Shown one piece after another: positions 32,999 to 34,394 of a DNA stretch of 34,394 nt. The stretch's first letter is position 1. Every line of letters begins with the position of its first letter. The notes beneath the pieces were generated by a model that was not told the origin of the DNA, did no database searches, and saw only the letters and a list, made by a program, of their open reading frames with translations. Source of the DNA: JBBCJT01 sp037190665. Lineage in GTDB: Bacteria > Pseudomonadota > Alphaproteobacteria > Acetobacterales > Acetobacteraceae. Where the stretch lies: the NCBI GenBank assembly GCA_037190665.1, contig JBBCJT010000209.1:1-34394 (forward strand), read 5' to 3'. The translations under genes and the position numbers were made by a program.

Positions 32999-33143
32999 CA
33001 CTACCTGGCTGGCCCGATGCCACGTCTGTGGCGGACTACCCGTTCACGATCGGACCACTCGCTCTGTGACCCAACCACAGCCAGGCGGTACTGCGGCTTA
33101 TCCTTGGCGCACATGAACGCCATTGCGCCTCCCGAGGCCGCAC

Positions 33144-34082
33144 TTACTCCGGGTGCTGCCGTCCCTTCGCGGAATCGACGGCCCACCCGCGCGGCAGTGC
33201 CTGCATGCACTGGGCAACCTCGCGATAGAGCTCCATGACCAAGCGCCGCTGCGTCTGATGCGCCGGCAGCAGCGCGGCATGCCGCGAGGGAATGCGCGGC
33301 ACGAAGGGGCGAATGATCACACCCGGCCGCGGGAGATGCTGCGCGAGGAACGGGTCGATCACCGCAATGCCAAGCCGGAGTGCGACGAGGGCGCTCACGC
33401 TGGCCGCCAGCGACGTCTCCATGACCGACACCACCTCTATCCCGCGGCTGAGCAGCAGGGCATCGAAGCGCTGTTGCAGCGGGTTCTCCTCCGCAAGGCT
33501 CACCATCGGTCGTCCCCGCAGATCCTCGACCCGGATGACGGAGCGCTTGGCCAAGGGATGGCGCGAAGGAAGCAGGCAGACCGCGGCCCCGTCGGGCAAT
33601 GGCATCACGCGCACGCCCGGTGCCGCCGGCACCTGCCCGACGAAACCGATATCGATGTGCCGCATTGCGACGAGTTCCGCGATGTTGCGCGAATTGTCGG
33701 TGTGAAGCCGGACCCGAACCCCCGGGCGGGCGGCCATGAAGCTGTACACGGCCTGGTTCAGCAGGCCGATCGACAGCGCCGCGATGGCGGCGATACGGAC
33801 TGTGCCTTTGCGGGCGGCCCGAAGTTCTTCCGCCGCACGGGCAATCCGCCCGAGGCCGAAGAAGTGGCGTTCGATCTCCAGATGAAGCTGCTGCGCATCA
33901 TGCGTCGGGACGATCCGGCTACCCGCTCGCTGAAATAGAGTCAGTCCGACGGAAGTCTCAAATTCCCGCACCAACCGACTCACAGCCGGCTGGGTGACGC
34001 CAAGCATCTCCGCTGCGGCGGTCATGCCGCCGCTTCGCATCACCGCTTGAAAAGCCTCGACCTGGCGGGGGTGCAGCGGCAT
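33144..34082 (-). CDS. LysR-family transcriptional regulator, second
   Basis: A 312-residue LysR protein. The helix-turn-helix is at about residues 4-60 (HPRQVEAFQAVMRSGGMTAAAEMLGVTQPAVSRLVREFE). The effector domain follows with RIAAIAALSIGLLNQAVYSF and the IDIGFVGQ strand, resembling opine/lysine regulators such as OccR and NocR. A GAGGAG ribosome site precedes the ATG. It is divergent from the permease gene at 34221 and probably controls that operon. It converges on the crotonase gene, with a 145-base gap and no clear terminator. Confidence 0.93.
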   Translation of the reverse strand: MPLHPRQVEAFQAVMRSGGMTAAAEMLGVTQPAVSRLVREFETSVGLTLFQRAGSRIVPTHDAQQLHLEIERHFFGLGRIARAAEELRAARKGTVRIAAIAALSIGLLNQAVYSFMAARPGVRVRLHTDNSRNIAELVAMRHIDIGFVGQVPAAPGVRVMPLPDGAAVCLLPSRHPLAKRSVIRVEDLRGRPMVSLAEENPLQQRFDALLLSRGIEVVSVMETSLAASVSALVALRLGIAVIDPFLAQHLPRPGVIIRPFVPRIPSRHAALLPAHQTQRRLVMELYREVAQCMQALPRGWAVDSAKGRQHPE

Positions 34083-34124
34083 GAGCTCCTCATAAGCACG
34101 CTATAAGGTTTCGTTATTGAAGCA

Positions 34125-34141
34125 CAAGCCTTCATAGCTTG
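34125..34141. promoter_or_regulatory. Inverted repeat CAAGC-N7-GCTTG in the LysR/permease intergenic region
   Basis: A 5+7+5 dyad between the divergent LysR and permease genes, of the 17-bp size common for LysR boxes. An AT-rich segment (CTATAAGGTTTCGTTATTG) lies directly to its left and may hold the promoters. Confidence 0.4.
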
Positions 34142-34220
34142 CGGAGCCGGGAGGTTTCGCCCCCTCATGAGCCGATTGACGGGCCGTGCGCGCGTGCGCC
34201 TGCCTGTCGGGGGAGGAGTG

Positions 34221-34394
34221 ATGATCGCCTACGTGCTGCGACGGCTGCTGGGGCTCATCCCCATGCTGCTCGGGGTGTCGATTGTCATCTTCCTCGTGCT
34301 CCACGCTATTCCCGGCGACCCTGCGCAGATGGCGGCCGGCCCGGATGCGGCCGAAGAGGACATCATCCAGATCCGGCAGAACTACGGGCTGGAT
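34221..34394 (+). CDS. ABC transporter permease, DppB type (partial, N-terminus)
   Basis: The 58 visible residues begin MIAYVLRRLLGLIPMLLGVSIVIFLVLHAIPGDPA, the canonical start of DppB/OppB permeases, with the first membrane helix at about residues 9-28 and the start of the periplasmic loop. A GGGAGGAG ribosome site fixes the ATG at 34221; an in-frame ATG at 34167 lacks one. The gene runs off the right edge. Its operon could provide the membrane partners for the orphan SBPs of operons A and B, which is only a possibility. Confidence 0.92.
   Translation, partial: MIAYVLRRLLGLIPMLLGVSIVIFLVLHAIPGDPAQMAAGPDAAEEDIIQIRQNYGLD

Noticed and set aside
1..34394. CRISPR arrays, tRNA genes, insertion sequences
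   Set aside because: No regularly spaced repeats, no cloverleaf-like sequences with a T-loop, and no transposase-like protein or terminal repeats were seen by eye.

Overview
The window is high-GC DNA, coded almost wall to wall and organised into operons of ABC/TctC-type solute-binding proteins (SBPs), CoA enzymes, amide or ureide hydrolases and LysR/IclR/GntR regulators. This gene mix, with several lone TctC-type SBPs, suggests a soil or environmental Alphaproteobacterium, perhaps Acetobacteraceae (Roseomonas-like). A Burkholderiales origin is not excluded, and this is inferred from gene content and protein style only. No tRNA, rRNA, CRISPR array, transposase or prophage gene was seen.

Region 1 (1-10534). 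Two minus-strand genes at the left edge are a DUF6766-like membrane-protein start and an isochorismatase-fold cysteine hydrolase. A LysR regulator follows, divergent from a seven-gene plus-strand operon: dipeptide-type SBP, amidohydrolase/deaminase, two permeases, two ATPases, a ureidoglycolate lyase (AllA type) and a PuuE-type allantoinase. It looks like an uptake and degradation unit for a purine- or ureide-like compound.

Region 2 (10712-22382, operon A). A wrecked IclR regulator faces a nine-gene plus-strand operon: two crotonase-fold enzymes, a CaiC-like acyl-CoA ligase, a TctC SBP, a dipeptide-type SBP, a MmgE/PrpD protein, a second dipeptide-type SBP and two tandem beta-lactamase-fold serine hydrolases without visible export signals. 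A short unit follows at 22658-25407: an isopropylmalate dehydrogenase-like enzyme, a GntR regulator and another TctC SBP.

Region 3 (25669-32998, operon B). Five minus-strand genes (SBP, crotonase, MatB-like malonyl-CoA synthetase, intact IclR, CaiC-like ligase) diverge from one plus-strand crotonase. The SBP, both crotonases and the CaiC-like ligase each have a close relative in operon A. Both operons also carry a near-identical 17-bp inverted repeat just downstream of a plausible promoter (11570-11586 and 32136-32152). The most interesting signal here is therefore a pair of paralogous CoA-dependent catabolic operons, probably under one IclR-type regulator, where operon A's own regulator has decayed. 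The right edge (33144-34394) holds a second LysR gene divergent from the start of another dipeptide-type permease operon.

Functions rest on protein motifs read by eye; no database search was run. Substrates of both operons are unknown.
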